64,000 nt of DNA from Okapia johnstoni (GCA_024291935.2 CM044322.1:27341405-27405404); one strand, 5' to 3'; numbered from the stretch's first letter, positions 23,101-44,396 are shown. Notes: generated by a model not told the origin, from the sequence alone. Program-made: numbers and translations.

Positions 23101-25266
23101 GCCAGCTGCCCCACACCCACCTGCTTTCTGGCCTGGATGCTCATCAGAGTCATGTGCCCAAGAGTCCAGGGATGCCTCCCCCCCAACTATTTGGAGAGCC
23201 TGAGATAGTCACATCCAGGCCCAGGGTGTCCAGTGGCAGAGGGGAGCCAGCGTGGCTGAGGGCCCAAGAGGCCAGGCTACAAGAGGCCTGGAAGGTCAGG
23301 GGCAGCATCTCAAGAGTGGGGGGCAGAGGGCCGCAGGGTCAAATTCAGAGTTGAGCGTTGTTGCCAGGGGTGGAGCAGAGCTGAGGCTGGGGGCTGCAGG
23401 GCCAGGAACATTAGAGAAGAGGGGGCTCTGAGGTTCCCAGGGGAAGCCAAAGGTCATTTTGCATCCACAGGAACTCTATGGGAACCTCACAGCCCTTCAA
23501 GGCTGTCAGCTACAGAGGCAGGTGGTTCTGGGCCACTGTCCCCAGAAGACAGGGCGGAGCCTCCCCCAAGCCCTAGTATGCTGACACACTCCCAAGTGCC
23601 CAGGCCCAGGGCCACACAGACACCCCCGGGGGGGTGCCCAATGGCTGCAAACCGCAGACCAGGTGGTCCAGGCTCTCTGCCCTGCCCCTACTCTGTCCTG
23701 ATGACTGGCTGGGATGCCTGGGATGAAGCAACCAGTTGGCAAACATCCCTGTGCTCACCAGCCCCTCCAAGGGTCACCCACCCATCCTCGCCTCCCAAAG
23801 GTGACAACTGATGCCGGCCTGCACTCTGTACCCATGTGTAACTTCTTCCTGGGGCTGTGAGCCAGGCACCACGGATACCCCATGGTTGTTTTATCTGCAC
23901 AGGCGTAGTCTCTTCACAGAAAAGCCTCCCTAAAAGGCACCCACATGCTTTCCTATCTCAGTCCTGACAACTGGGGGCCACTGGGATGTCCTACTTGCAC
24001 GAGGCCACTTGGGACAAGCCCTCTTCTCCCATGGCTAACATCCTCAGGGATGGGGGCTGCCTGCAGGGTGGGGGTCTGGGTCCTCGTCGGCGGCTCCCCA
24101 TCACCCATGAGAGGCTTCCTCCTTGCTGAGGAAAGGGAACCTTGGGAAGGTAAGAAAGGGCTGAGTGGTTTACTGACGCTAACTTCAGGTGGCCGCCCCT
24201 CATGGCCACCAGCCGGTCATTTGTTCATGTCCTGGCGACCAAGCTCGTGTCCAGAAACTGCAAAGGCTCCAGTGGGAATCATGGTGCAGAAGGTGGGAGG
24301 CTGGCCACACAGGCCCTGCCTCGGGTGGCACGGACTGGGACCAGATCCCTAAGGAGGAGACAGCAGTCCCAGTAGAGATTCTGGGGAGGCCAGGCCACAC
24401 TCCACCCTCACGCAGCAGGTGCCCCAACACTCCCGTCTCCATGGGAACCTTGGCTGGTGCCTCAGGGTTGGGGCAGCCAGACAGGACTGCCAGCCAGCGA
24501 GGTCCTTGGGAAGCTGGCATGATGAGCCAGTCCAGGCTTCCAGAAGGCAGTCACAGGTAAATGTGGCCCTGGGTGGACACGTCCCTGGGGGGCCTTGACC
24601 TCCAGCAGTTGTTTCAGGCCAGTGTCCATCCCCAGGTGGATGAGGACCTGTAGCGCCTGGGGCCCAGGCAGGGCTCAAATGAGGGCAGCATGCCTCTTGG
24701 ACTTCTGTACAAAATGCATTTCTGCTTAAACACAGACAGGAGTCAGCAGGAAGCCAAGCAACTTTTGCAGCCAAGCTGCAAGTCCTGCAGCTCGGGGGAC
24801 TGGGCAGCAACGTAGCATAGCCTGTGGTGCCTGAGCCTGGGGTGGGTGGGTGATCCCCAGGCCCATCCCACCTCCATGTGAACACAGCTGGAACCTCAAA
24901 GGCCTGGGCCTCACTGCTCTCAGAGAGGATGCAGGGAATCTGCTCACCATGGGCTCCAGGGCAGAGGAGCACCTGGGGTCTTGCAGGCTGTCTTTCCCAT
25001 GGGGGCCAGACCCCATGTGCCTGGCTCCCCACCTGGGCTCAGGAACAGAGGCTGGAGTGATGCCCCAGGTTGATCACACTGAGTGCCATGTGCGGTGAGG
25101 AAAACCTGCAGGTGGGCGGCTCCCCCTCTGCATATGTGGCTGGAATCAGACGAGCCAAGCCAGGGCCATGTCTGGGCCCATCCTGAGGCCTCGCTGGGCA
25201 GCGCCCAGCCTTTGTGCATAGGGGCCCCTCCTCTGCGGTGCATGGAGCTGTGGGTGGACCTCAGGG
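20180..25266. other. RNF223 to C1orf159 intergenic / 3' flank
   Basis: Five kilobases of GC-rich sequence between the RNF223 promoter and the last C1orf159 coding exon (both genes on minus). Part must be C1orf159 3'UTR, but I find no minus-strand AATAAA or ATTAAA. A GATAAA variant at about 23.89 kb is the nearest candidate and is weak. No other coding exon is recognised; long open frames here reflect high GC. Confidence 0.5.
21661..21721. repeat. Two-copy 33-bp tandem duplication
   Basis: GCCCGAGTAGGATAGGGCTC at 21661 recurs as GCCCGAGTAGGATGGGGCTC at 21694, followed in both copies by a C/T-GGTTCCC stretch. The period is 33 bp and only a few substitutions separate the copies. It is a short GC-rich intergenic minisatellite seed. 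Confidence 0.75.
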
Positions 25267-33047
<7,781 letters not shown>

Positions 33048-33154
33048 GTCCCGGAGTGCAGGGTCTGTGAGAGAGAGCGGTGCTATGTGGCCGCAGGTCA
33101 CCTGCCAGAACAGGGCATGGTTGAGGGAGGCGGGCTGGGGCAGAGGACACTTAC

Positions 33155-33259
33155 CTGGCCCTCTTGGACATGGGCCGCAGACATTCAGGCCCTTGCCACC
33201 CTCGATCAGCAGTCGGGGGGTTGGTCGCTGGCTCGAGTGTCACAACCCTGGAGCCCAGC
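33155..33259 (-). other. C1orf159: Possible C1orf159 5'UTR exon
   Basis: On the minus strand an acceptor-like ATTTGCAG (33260-33267) is followed about 105 nt later by a strong donor, CCAG|gtaagtg at 33154. The coding exon's own acceptor (ctctctctcacag) is at 33065 on the + scale. This fits a short non-coding exon just upstream of the first coding exon, but only splice-site shape supports it. Confidence 0.35.
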
Positions 33260-34908
33260 CTGCAAATCCAGGTGGACAGGTGAGGCCCCACTGCTGGTCA
33301 AGCACAACCAAACACGTCTGGGCCTTGGCCTGGGGGCTCAGGGTCTGACCAGACTTCCCTTCAGGAGCCCCCAGGGCTCAGCCAGCCCAGATCAGGATCT
33401 CACTCCCTCCCTCTGGCTTTCTGCCGCCCGTGCACTGTGGCTTCCCAGAAGGGAGGCTGAACCTGAGCGGAGGGGTCAGGGGAGCTGGCCGTTCTACCCG
33501 CCACTTCATCCTATCCTCGTAAGACCCGCATTCAATTTCCAGCATTTTCACCTAGAGACAGAACCGTCCGGTGGTGGGTGTGCCTCTGGAGGGCCAGGCC
33601 AGTCAGAGGAACATGAGCAGCCCACCTGCTGTCATCACAGAAGGGCGTGTGAGCAACCTCCAGCTGGGGCGACAGCACAGGGTGTCCCGGGCAAGGGCTT
33701 CTGGCGGGCGGTGGGTACAGAGAGCAAACAGACAAAATAGGACCACCGGCCTCAAGTAAACTTACTAACATGGCAAACCACTCAAAACGAGACAGCCCAG
33801 GTGATTTAGTGCTCACGCTGCCACATCTCTAGAGTAACCAGGGAAACACACTAGCCTGCACGACCCTGGAAGGAAATCATTAGTTGGATTTTTAACCAAT
33901 TTCTTCAAGGTGGGAACCACAATTATAATCTGTTCCAAACACAGAGAAGTCACTTCTAAAAAGACTTTTCTCTTAATAAAAACAGCTGTAGGAGGAAGCT
34001 GTGCATGAGAAAGAAAAGCTCAGGTTCAAGGGAGGGTGCATCCCAAAGAGCACACTTGGGCCTGGGGGACGACGAGCGGCTCCGTCCACTGGCCCAGGGC
34101 CCAGGGGTCCCAGGCTGGGGTCTGTCCTGTTGCTCGCTCTGTGCTGGGTTCAGTCCAGGCTGATGGAGCAGATGGTGCTCCCCCAGTCCCGAGTAAAGTA
34201 CCCCCATTAAAAACACCAGCTCTTCCCTGGGGCACCGGCCCCTTTCTAGGATGTGAAGTCCCCTCAGTTGCAACTACTGGTGTCAAACACACACACTGCC
34301 ACCTTTGATTCAGGAAATCAGCTCAGCCGACACCTCCATCTGCTTCTTAACAGACACCGCTGACACAGTGTGCACAGCCCACTGCCCCTCCTCAGACCCC
34401 ACCACTACACGTGGACTGTGTCTCCTGGAAATTCAGGGGAAAGGACCACACCATCCACGCACCTTGGGTTGGGCTCCTGCCCATAAGCATGGCCATGGGG
34501 ATCTTTGAATCTCTCTGTACTTTGCCCTCTCGTGACTCAGTGGCATCCACCGTGAGGACGCTTCCCCTGCCCACTGCCTGCCAATGGCCACATGGCTGTT
34601 TCCATATTTTGGCTAACACTGCCAGGGATATTCTTGGGCCCGTTCCTGCATGGTCACTTGCCTTCCTTCTTCTTGGGTCAACATCTGGAAGCACTGGGTC
34701 AAGGTAACTCTGGGAAGCCAATGGCCAGCTGTTCTCTAGCCGTGGCTCTACATGCAGCCCCTGCAGCCCTGAGCGCCTCACCTGCTCCGGCCACACCAGG
34801 TCGTGATCACACGGACAGGTGGGCAGCGGTTCTCTGTTCCCATCTGTTTCCCTGGTAACTAGCAATGGTCTGCATCTCTGTCCTGCTTGTGGGCCACTCA
34901 CACACCTT

Positions 34909-34985
34909 ACATCTCTTGTGACGAGTCTATTCACATCTTGTGACGAGTCTATTCACATCTCTTGTGACGAGTCTATTCACATCTC
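34909..34985. repeat. Three-copy 24-26 bp tandem repeat
   Basis: The unit CATCTCTTGTGACGAGTCTA followed by TTCA is repeated three times nearly perfectly. The middle copy lacks a CT. Near-identity of the copies suggests a recent or homogenised minisatellite. Confidence 0.85.
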
Positions 34986-35189
34986 TGGGCCACCGTGTTT
35001 GGCTGAGTTGTCTTACGTGCTAGCTCTTCACATGTCCTTTGCCAGGTATGTGTACTGTAGACATTTCTCCCATTCTGTGACTTGTCTTTTCATTTTCTTA
35101 TGGGTCTCTTTAGAAGAACAAATGTTTCATTTTCATAAAATTAACTGCATCCATTTTTTACCTAATGGTTCTTAATTTTTTCCATCCTA

Positions 35190-37560
35190 AGCAGTTTTTC
35201 AGATTTCTTAGCATCTTCTACATAAATAAACATATCCTATGCAAATAAATGCAGCTTTACTTCTTTACTTTTCCTGGAAGCTTGTTTCAGGGCACAACAT
35301 TTGGTCTATGTTAGAGAACATATGCACTTGAAGGAATCGGTGTTCTGCTTCTGATGGGTGTGGCTCTATAAACAACACTCAGGTCAAGATGCCAGGAGCA
35401 CTGTTCAGACTCTCTATGTCTTCACTGATTTCTTTAGGTCTTTTGTTCTAACTGGTGAGAGAAAGATGTTAAAATTGCCCATGATTGTGGAACTGCTTAT
35501 TATTCCATTTATTGGGTGCATTTGTAACTGATATGTTTTTCTGATGAAACAACCTCTTTATCAGTAGAATTTTCCGGTTCTCTTTGGTAATACTCCTTTA
35601 TCTTGAACCTACTTTACCTGATATTAGTATATCCACTTTAGCTTTCTTGTGCTATTTGTATACATATACATTTTGCATCCACTTATTTTCAGCTTGTGAT
35701 TTTTATATTTAAAGTGAATCTCCCATAGACAGCATGTCATAGGGTCTTGCTTATTACCCATTCTTATCATTTCTAACTTTTAACTGGAGAGTTTAGTCCA
35801 CTAATATTTAAAGTAAATATCACTGTGGTTTGACTTAGGTCTACTATTTATTTGTTTTCTACTTGTTCCTTTGTTGTAATACATAAAAGATTATTTTTTT
35901 TAGAATAGTTTTGGGTTTACCGCTAAACTAAGCAGGAAGTAAGAGAGTTCCATACACCTGCTGCCCCTACACAAGCAGAGTCTCTCCCACTATTAACATC
36001 CTACCCCAGAGAAGTACTCTGATGAACCTACATGGGCACATTACTCTTGCCTCAAGTCCATGTTTACAATAGTATCACTTTTGATGTTGGGCTTTGGCAA
36101 GTATATAAAGACACCATGGTTGGGTTTAAGGCTACTGTTTTGTTTTCCGCTTGTCTCTCCAGTGTTTTACTTCTCTGTTCTCTCCTGCTTTTATATTATT
36201 TGAATTTTTTTAAATTCCCTTTCAATTTATCTTCTAGTTTTTTAGTTATGGTTCTCTGTATTATTTTCATGTTTGTTGCTCTGACCCCCTCTGTTTCACA
36301 GCCTGCTTAGAATAGTGCAGCACGACATGTCAAGGCAGAACCTGCAGGTCCATGGACCTCTCACTGCACTTCATGTGATGGCAATCATGCATATTTCACC
36401 TGCATGCATTACAAACCCAAGACACGTTCTGATTTTTTTCTTTAAATACATATTTCATGTTTTGGGGGGGTAAGGGGGGTGAGTCACACGGCATGCACTA
36501 TCTTAGTTATCCAATCTGGCATTGAGCCAGTGCTCCCTACATAGGCAGTGTGGAATCTTAATCACTGGACCATCAGGGAAGTCCCTAAATACATACTTTA
36601 AAGAAGACATTCCCCCAATTATTTACTCTCTTTGATGCTCATCACTCGCTCATAAAGATCTGTTTCACTCTCATATCATTTACCTTCAGCCAGGACAAAC
36701 TTCCTTTAACATTTCAGATAGTACACAGATGATGGCAACAAATTCTATCAGCTTTCCTTTTTCTGAAAATATCTTGTTATTTAGCACACGCTGCTGGGAT
36801 GTTGACTATCTTTCTTCCAGCACTCCACTGGCCTTCTGATGATAAGTTCTTAGTGTTTGCAGCGCTGTGTGTATGTACTCTGTTGTTTTTCTCTGGCTGC
36901 TTTCAAGATTTTTAAAGTGAATCTTAAAGTGTTCAGTAACTTAAAAATGATGTGCCCAGGTATGGTTTTAGTCATATTCACCTGGTTTGAGACTCCCTGA
37001 GCTTCTTTAATCTGTAAATCTACATTTTTCACCATATCAGGAGAGTCTGTTCTTCAAGCACTTCTCCTGCCCCACCGTGCCTCTCGCCTCCCCTCTGGGC
37101 TCCACAGTCACCGTGCATTTCACACTTGTCGCTGGCCTGTGAGTCCCTAAGGCTCCTCTTGCTTTCCCCCATCACTTCCCCAGTTTGTCTTCAGACAAGA
37201 GAATGTCTACTCATCTGTCTTTGAAGTCTATGACTACTTCTTGTCCTTTCTAGTCTACTATGCCCACTCAGTGAATGTTTTATTTCAAGTGTTATATTTT
37301 TCAATTCTAAAATTTCCATTTGGTTGGTTTTAAAAAACATTTTCTATCCCTCTGCTGAGATTCCCTATGTTTTTGTTCACTAGGAGTGTATTTTCCTTTA
37401 CCTCACTGAACACAAGTTACTCTGTTGGCTTTGAAGTGCTTGTCTGATCACCCAACACCTGAGTCATCACATGATGACAGTCTGTTGATTGTATTTTCCC
37501 TTGAGGATGGTTTACAGCACCCCGGCTCCTTGTATGTGGAGTAACTCTGGACTGCAAAGA
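35190..37560 (-). mobile_element. LINE-1 derived sequence, antisense
   Basis: AT-rich sequence resembling old mammalian L1 in reverse orientation. Recognisable phrases include TTACCTGATATTAGTATATC with CCACTTTAGCTTTCTTG, TTCTTCCAGCAC...CCACTGGCCTTCTGATGA and TTTTTCTCTGGCTGCTTTCAAG. It is interrupted by a CHR SINE at 36.46-36.59 kb. No intact frame remains. Subfamily not determined. Confidence 0.65.
36455..36586 (-). mobile_element. CHR-type SINE, antisense
   Basis: Reads in reverse as the cetartiodactyl tRNA-Glu-derived SINE: GGGACTTCCCTGATGGTCCA and GTGATTAAGATTCCACACTG on the minus strand. Flanking TAAATACATATTT / TAAATACATACTT looks like a target-site duplication. It is inserted into L1 sequence. 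Confidence 0.75.
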
Positions 37561-37637
37561 CTCTGCAATCTGTTATGTTGCAGAGACTCTGAATTCAATT
37601 ATATTCCTCTGAAGAGAGGAATGGTTTTGATTTGGTA

Positions 37638-37852
37638 GTAGTGATTTAGTCGCTAAGTCGTGTCTGACTCTTGCGACCCCACAGACTGTAGCCTGCCAGG
37701 CTCCTCTGTTCATGGGATTCTCCAGGCAAGAATACTGGAGTGGGTTGCCATTTCCCTCTCCAGGCGATCTTCCTGACCCAGGAATCAAACCCAGGTCTCC
37801 TGCAGTGTAGGCTGATTCTTTACCAACTGAGCTACAAGGGAAGCAAGGGAAG
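37638..37852 (-). mobile_element. BOVA2-type SINE, antisense
   Basis: Contains CGTGTCTGACTCTTGCGACC, GACTGTAGCCTGCCAGGCTC, TTCTCCAGGCAAGAATACTG and the Bov-tA part GGAATCAAACCCAGGTCTCC in reverse orientation. This order is diagnostic of bovid BOVA2 elements. The element looks near full length. Confidence 0.9.
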
Positions 37853-39082
37853 AGAGTTTATGGTTATGATTTAGCAGATAATTAATTTCATTAGATTCAA
37901 AAAGGAAACCATCACCATCAATGTTGTGATAAGCAGTGGCCTCACTCTTGGTTGAGGTGGCTTGGCCAGAAATCAGAGCAGAGTTTATTTGCAGAATTCC
38001 TTTTTCTGGGAATTCTCTTACTCTCCAGCAGGTGCAGCTGCCCAGCTCCTCCCCCTGGTCTAACAAGGAAGAGTGCGGTCTTTCCACCAGAGTTCTAACC
38101 ACCCCACACCACCGCTGCAACTGCACTGCCCTCAAAGTTAAGACATACAAACAGAAAACACACTCTGGGCCTGCCACTTCCTCTAAGCTGCCCTCAGAAC
38201 CTGCCCGCCCTGACCCTTCTCAGGTGTCCTCAGGCAGCTGCTTCCTGTATCTTGTTCTTGGTTGATAACTGCCACCTGAGGGAGAGTTGCTTTGTTGGAG
38301 CTAATTCTTCTACCCTGGGAACGACTAACTGCACTGCATGGTTTTTTTATTCAAAAACCCAAAAGTGGGCACAGAGGCTGTTTCCGACGTGCTGCCCCTG
38401 GTCAGCAACAGGGCACATGGAGAGAACTGCCAGGCCACGATGGTCTTGTCTCCACTGGGCAGGAGTCAGCCCCAGGGAAACAAACGGGGGATGGATGCCC
38501 AAACACTATTCTCGTTTAAGAGCGTGCATCCAGTTGCAAGAAGATTAATTTAAAATAGTAAGTTACACTGAACATCACTTTAGTAGCCCCTTTCATCTCT
38601 AAAACATTCCCCGAAGGATGATCAAGTTAATCGTCTGAGGTTTATTCTCCTATGAAATGTATTTTCACACCTTAGAGGTTTGTCACAGTCTCTTTTTGCT
38701 GTAGATCCCGGATCTCCAAGGGATGTGAACCTGCTCACTGTGTAACCACAGCAAGAACAGCCATCATACAGCACCTGCTGTGTGCCAAGCACCACTCTGA
38801 GTCCTTCACTCATATTAACCCATTCGACCCTTCCAACAATGCCTACAATAGACTCCTTTTAAAGAGGGGAAAACGGGCTTGCACAAGACCACGTGGTGAG
38901 TACATGGCAGGGTGAGGACCAGCCAGGCCTGGTGCCAGAGCATCTATCTACCCACCACACTGAACTGGGGTCCAGAGGTTTCTCCTGAAGCCAGTGGGCA
39001 CTGCTTGTTTTACAACGTTCAACTAATACATTTAGCATGTCTGGCCAAGTATGGTGCAGTTCTACAGAAATTCTCTCTTTTT

Positions 39083-39185
39083 TATTTTGGCTGCACAGAG
39101 AGACTTGTAGAATTTTAATTCCCTGACCAGGGATCGATCCCAGGCCCTCGGCAGGGGGAGCACAGTCTTGGCCACTGGACTCAGA
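39083..39185 (-). mobile_element. CHR-type SINE fragment, antisense
   Basis: TTTTGGCTGCACAGAGAGAC, then CCCTGACCAGGGATCGATCC and GTCTTGGCCACTGGAC, is the reverse of a CHR SINE 3' region. It is short and 5'-truncated. Confidence 0.7.
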
Positions 39186-39719
39186 AATTCTCAATGTAGT
39201 AAACAAAGGCATCTGAGACTTTAAAAATTAAATATAATACACCTCTATTTTTAAGGAATATTAGCTAAAGATAAAAATTGTGTTGTAGAATTTTCTAGCA
39301 CAAAAAGTAAAACATGCCTCCAAGAGTACAAGAAGTAGAAGGTGGTCATTGGGACCCTCTGTACACAGATCTCACATTGTTTGTGAAGTATAGGATTAAT
39401 TTTTAAGGTAGACCATGACAAATTAAACCTCTACAGGAACCCCTAAAAAAGTAACATAAAAGGGCAGAACTAAAAAGTCAATAAAGATCAAACAAAATTT
39501 TTAAAAACTTGGATTCACCAAATAAAAGGCAGGAAAGGAGGAATAGAGAAACAGATGGAAAAACAGAAATCAAACATGAAGGTGGTAGACTTAAACCCAA
39601 ACACTCTAATAATCGTACTAAATGTAAATGCACTAAATACTCCATCAAAAAGTAGAGATTAACTCTACTAACCACTAGGAAAATGCAGCAAATATACTAC
39701 GCCACAACCATGAGGATGG

Positions 39720-40430
39720 CTGCTATCAAAAAAACCCAGAAAAAATAAATGTGGAGAAATTTCCACCACCTTTTCTGTTGCTGAGGGAAATGTTAAGTGA
39801 TGCAGCTGCTGTAGAAAAGGGCAGGGCAGTTTCTCAAATAAAACACAGAATTACCATATGATCCAGCAATTACACTTGTGATTATACACACAAAAGAATA
39901 AAAAACAGGGTCTTTAAGAGACTTTTGCACACTGGTGTCCACAGCAGCATTATTCACAATAGCCACACACACACACAAAGGGTAGAAACAGCCCAGATGT
40001 CCACCAATGAATGAATAAACAAAATGTGGCCCATTCATACAATGGAATATTATTCAGTCTTATACAGGAGGAAATTCTGACACATGCTATAACATGGGTG
40101 ACATAATAAAAAGTTAAATAAACCAGTCACGAGAGGACAAATAATGTATGATTCCACTTATATGAGGTCACCAGGGTCATCAAATCCATAGAGACAAAAA
40201 GTAGGAGGCTGGGTGCCAGGGGCTGGGCGAGAGGGATGGGAGTTAGTGTTTAATGGGGATAGAGTTTCAGTTTGGGAAGATGGAAAGTTCTAGAGGCAGA
40301 TAGTGGTAAGTGTTGTACAATATCATAAAAATTCTTAATGTTATAGGCTACAGACTTTAAAATGGTTAAAATGGTGAATTTCATATTATGTATATTTTAT
40401 TGCAATAAAATATCTAGAAAAAATGAAAAT
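39720..40430 (+). mobile_element. Old LINE-1, 3' end
   Basis: Typical L1 3' region. It contains TACCATATGATCCAGCAATT, AGCCCAGATGTCCACCAATG and ATGGAATATTATTCAGTC, and ends with GGTTAAAATGGTGAATTTCA then TATATTTTATTGCAATAAAA. These phrases are shared by ancient mammalian L1M elements. It is non-functional. Confidence 0.85.
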
Positions 40431-42451
40431 ACATAATACATATAAAGTGCCTCATAAATGATAGTTATTAAAGTTATTTTTTTAAATAGAGATTATCAGA
40501 TTGAATAAAAAAAGCAAGACCAAATGATATGTGCTTTATAAGAAACAAGTGTGACTCCTGTATAGATATATATAAATAATATGCATAATATACATATTTT
40601 AGAAAACTTATGAATTTTTGCCTAACTAAAAAAAATTATGACAGTTTGATTCCACTTGTTTAACTTAGTATGAATAGATTGCTGGGTTTCTAATTTTAAA
40701 AATAGATATGCGACAAGCAACAAAGGTTTGCTGTACAGCATGGGGAGCTATTGTCAATATCTTGTAATAACCTACAATGGAAAATATAAAAAATAACATA
40801 TGTTTATGTATAACTGAATCACACAAAAAGGAATTCTACATTTTGAAATTTAGTAATGTTTATCTTTTTGCCAGTTTTTCTAAATGTCCTATGGACATCT
40901 AATAACGTATGAGATACAAAATTTTAAATATTTTATGTAGGATATAAGATTAATATAAATTAATGTAAGTAGAAATCTATTATATTTAAATTATCAATGA
41001 CATCATTCAAGATGCTCCTATTCTTATTTTTTCTGCACTTGAAAAATATTATCAGAGAAATGTTAATATGTCTCACTATGATTATATATTTTTTCTTTTC
41101 CCTTATATTTCTTCTGATTTTTGCTTTATGTATCTTTGTTCCTTTGTTATTATGGGTCAAATGGTTTTATGATGTCTATCTTTTTTGGGAACTGTACTTT
41201 TTATCATTGAAAATATTCATCTTTGTTTCATTTAAAAATAAATAAAATTTAAAAAGAAGCAAATATTTAAAAAAAGGAAACAAGCTTGAAACATAAAGAC
41301 ACAGAATATTGAAAGCACAAGATGGAAAAGATAGTCTATACAATTACTGAGCATAAAACACGCATGCCAATATACTGATACCAGACAAAGCAGACTTCAA
41401 GAAGATAACTGCCTTAGAGAAGAAAGGGACCTTTCACAGCAATAACACAGTAAATTCATCAAGAAGATAAACCAATCTTCTTGTATTGATTTGTATGCAC
41501 TCAATAAAACCTTCCAAATACATGAAGTTGACAGAACTAAAAGGAAAAAGACAGATCTACAACTATGGTCGGAAACTTTAATATCTCTCTTTCAAACTGA
41601 TTGGACAAGTAGACAGAGAAAAAGAGAAAAAGGATATATCAAATGACTCAACTCACAAGTATAGAATATGACACTCAACAAGTGTAATACACATTCTTAA
41701 GTGCAAACAAAATATTCACTAACAGACCATATGCTAGACCATAAGACAAGTGTCAACAAATTCAAAGGGTAAAAATCATACAGAATATATTCTCTGACTA
41801 AGTGTAATTATATTAGAAATAAATAACAAAAGATACTCATAAAATCTCCAAATATTTGTAAATGAAACAACAGACTTCTAAATTACTCATGGATCAAACA
41901 CAAGAAAATTTCAAGTATTTTTAACAAAAAGATAAAGTGCAACCTATCAGATTTTGTGTAAGAAACTAGAGCAATGTTTAGAAAGAAATTTGTGGTTTTT
42001 AATGCCTGTATAAGAAAAGACAAGTGTCAAATCATTGATCTATGCTTCCACCTAAGAAGATAGAAAAAGAAGAGTGAATTAAGCCATATTAGGCAGATGA
42101 AGGGAAATAACAAGAATGGAAATGAATGAAACAAAAAATGAACAAAAATTAGAGAAAGTAAGCCAAGTCAAAAATTGGCTCTTTGAAAAGATTAATAAAA
42201 TTGATAAATCTCTAGCAAGAATAATAAAAAAAAAATCAATGCGAATTATCTACATAGAAATTAAAAAGCAGACAGGCATCACTACAAATACTACAAACCT
42301 GGTGGGACCATCAGTCAATATTTATAAACAACTCTACGCCAATATATTCAACAACCTAGAGGAAATGAGCAAATTTATTTAAATATACAAATTAAGTGAC
42401 ACAAGATGAAGAAGAAAATCTGAACAATCTTATATATATTAAAGAAATTGG

Positions 42452-42740
42452 GAGCTTTTCTGGTGGTCCAGCGGTTAAGAATCCATCTTGCAATGCAAGG
42501 GACTCTGGTTCGATCCCTGATCTGGGAAGAGTCCATAGCCGGCGGAGCAATTGAGCCCGTGCACCGCAACTATGGGGCCTGAACACCTAGAGCCCATGCT
42601 CTCCAACAAGAGAAGCCAACGCACTGAGAAGCCCTTTCTCTACAACGACACAGTAGCCACGGCTTGCCACAACTAGAGAAAGCCCATGAGCGGCAACAAT
42701 GACTGAGCACAGCCAAAAATAAATAAATATATTAAAAAAA
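42452..42740 (+). mobile_element. CHR-2-type SINE
   Basis: Full-looking tRNA-Glu-derived cetartiodactyl SINE. It carries TTTCTGGTGGTCCAGCGGTT then AAGAATCCATCTTGCAATGC, GGTTCGATCCCTGATCTGGG, CACAACTAGAGAAAGCCCAT and an A-rich tail after CACAGCCAAAAATAAATAAA. The internal RNA polymerase III box B-like GGTTCGATCC is visible. Confidence 0.88.
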
Positions 42741-43768
42741 AAAAACTGAATTAATAACATTAAAACTTCCCACCAAAAAAAGCAATGAACCAAGATGGCT
42801 TCAATGGTGAAGTCTATCAAAAAAATAAGGAAGAATTAATGCCTATACTACACAAAGCCCTTCAGAAAGCAGAGGGGAAGGCATCTGTTCCAACTCAGTT
42901 ATAAGCCTAGCAAGCAGGACTCAGACCCAGACCAGCAAAACCAGACAGAAATCCAGACAAAAACATCACAAGGGGAAAAAAGCAGACTAACATCCCTCAT
43001 GAACAGACCCCCTAAACTCTTAACAAAACATTAGCAAACTGCATGCCTGCATTCAGCAAATACTTAAAGGTGACAAAACATGACGGAACAAGTTTCTTCC
43101 AGGAACATAAATAAGATTGACTTTACATAACAACCAGTAATAGAATAAAGGGGTTCTATTAAATATACCCATTTTAGCAGATGCAAAACAAGCATTTGAC
43201 AAAATTTCAGGCCCATTCATAATAACACTCAATAAACTGAAAACAGAAGGAGATACCCTCAGCATGAAGAAAGACATCCCCAAACAACCCAGAGCTAATG
43301 ACAGGCTGATCGAGACGAGGCCGAGGACACTCAGCTTCTGCAGGTCTTGTCAACACTGCCCTGCGGCTCAAAACAGAGCAGTAACGACAGAAAACAAAGC
43401 AGAAGCCGCAAGGATTAGAAACAGGAATGATCCTGCCTCTGTGCTTACAGCATGATTGTTCGTATGGGAAATCCTAGGAAATTTTTAAAAACCTACTATG
43501 ATTTGTAGGTGAATTCAGCAATGTTCCAAGAATATAAAAAGTGAATATAAAGTGAAAATGCAAAATCAGTTGTTATTTCTATACACTGGCAACAAGTGAT
43601 TGGAAAATGAAACTTAAATAAATATTAATATCATTCACAACAGCATCCAAAAACAATCTATTGGTGGGAATAAATTTAACAAAAATGTGTAAGAGCTGTA
43701 CACAGAAAACTACAAAATACTGCTGAGAGAAGTTCAAGATCCAAATAATGGAAAGATATACTATAATG

Positions 43769-43818
43769 GTATATATATATATATATCGGCACAAACACAC
43801 ACACACATATATATGTGT
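43769..43818. repeat. TA/CA compound microsatellite
   Basis: An (AT)n run is followed by CGGCACAA, an (AC)n run and a short ATATATATGTGTG. It lies inside L1-derived sequence and is likely length-polymorphic. Confidence 0.85.
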
Positions 43819-44123
43819 GATATCTCCATTAATCCATGTGAATGAACTAGAAGACTCAATATTATTAAGATTAACTTCTCCCCAAACTGATCCAATATTT
43901 TATATAATCCCAAACAAAATTACAGCAGGCTTTTTTTGAGGAACTGTCACAAGATAGTGTGGACTGATGAACAGAGATTAGTGTAACAGAAACTGACCCT
44001 CACAAAAACAGTCAAATGATTTGTGACATGGTGCCAAAGCAATTCAATGGGGAAAGGAAAATTTTTTCAACAAATGGTGCTGGACAGCTGGTTACTCACA
44101 TGGAATAAAAAGTGAACCTAGAA

Positions 44124-44356
44124 CTTCCTTGGTGGTCCTGTGGTTAAAAATCCACCTGCCAATGGAGGAGACACAGGTTCAATCTCTGGTGCCTGTATCA
44201 CACTATGGAGCCTGCACTCTATAGAGCCCACAAGCCACAACTACTGAAGCTTGTGGCCCCTAGAGCCTGTGCTCTGCCACTGCAATGAGAAGCTTGCGCA
44301 CCCTGCTTGCCACAACTAGAGAAAGCCTGCCCCAAAACGAAAACCTACCACAGCCA
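44124..44356 (+). mobile_element. CHR-2-type SINE
   Basis: CTTCCTTGGTGGTCCTGTGG through GCCTGCACTCTATAGAGCCC, CACAACTAGAGAAAGCCTG and CACAGCCAAAAAAAG. It is flanked by AAAAGTGAACCTAGA and AAAAGTGAAACTAGA, an evident target-site duplication of about 15 bp with small differences. Confidence 0.85.
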
Positions 44357-44396
44357 AAAAAAGTGAAACTAGACTCACAGCATACGAAAAATTAAT

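Larger units (their letters stand above)
41290..44110 (+). mobile_element. Old LINE-1 ORF2 remnants
   Basis: AT-rich sequence whose broken frames resemble parts of L1 ORF2. Examples are a reading near 42.1-42.4 kb (KINKIDKSLARI) and the GATGCAAAACAAGCATTTGAC region near 43.18 kb. Many stops and shifts are present. A CHR SINE interrupts it at 42.45-42.74 kb, and a TA/CA microsatellite lies at 43.77-43.82 kb. Confidence 0.7.
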
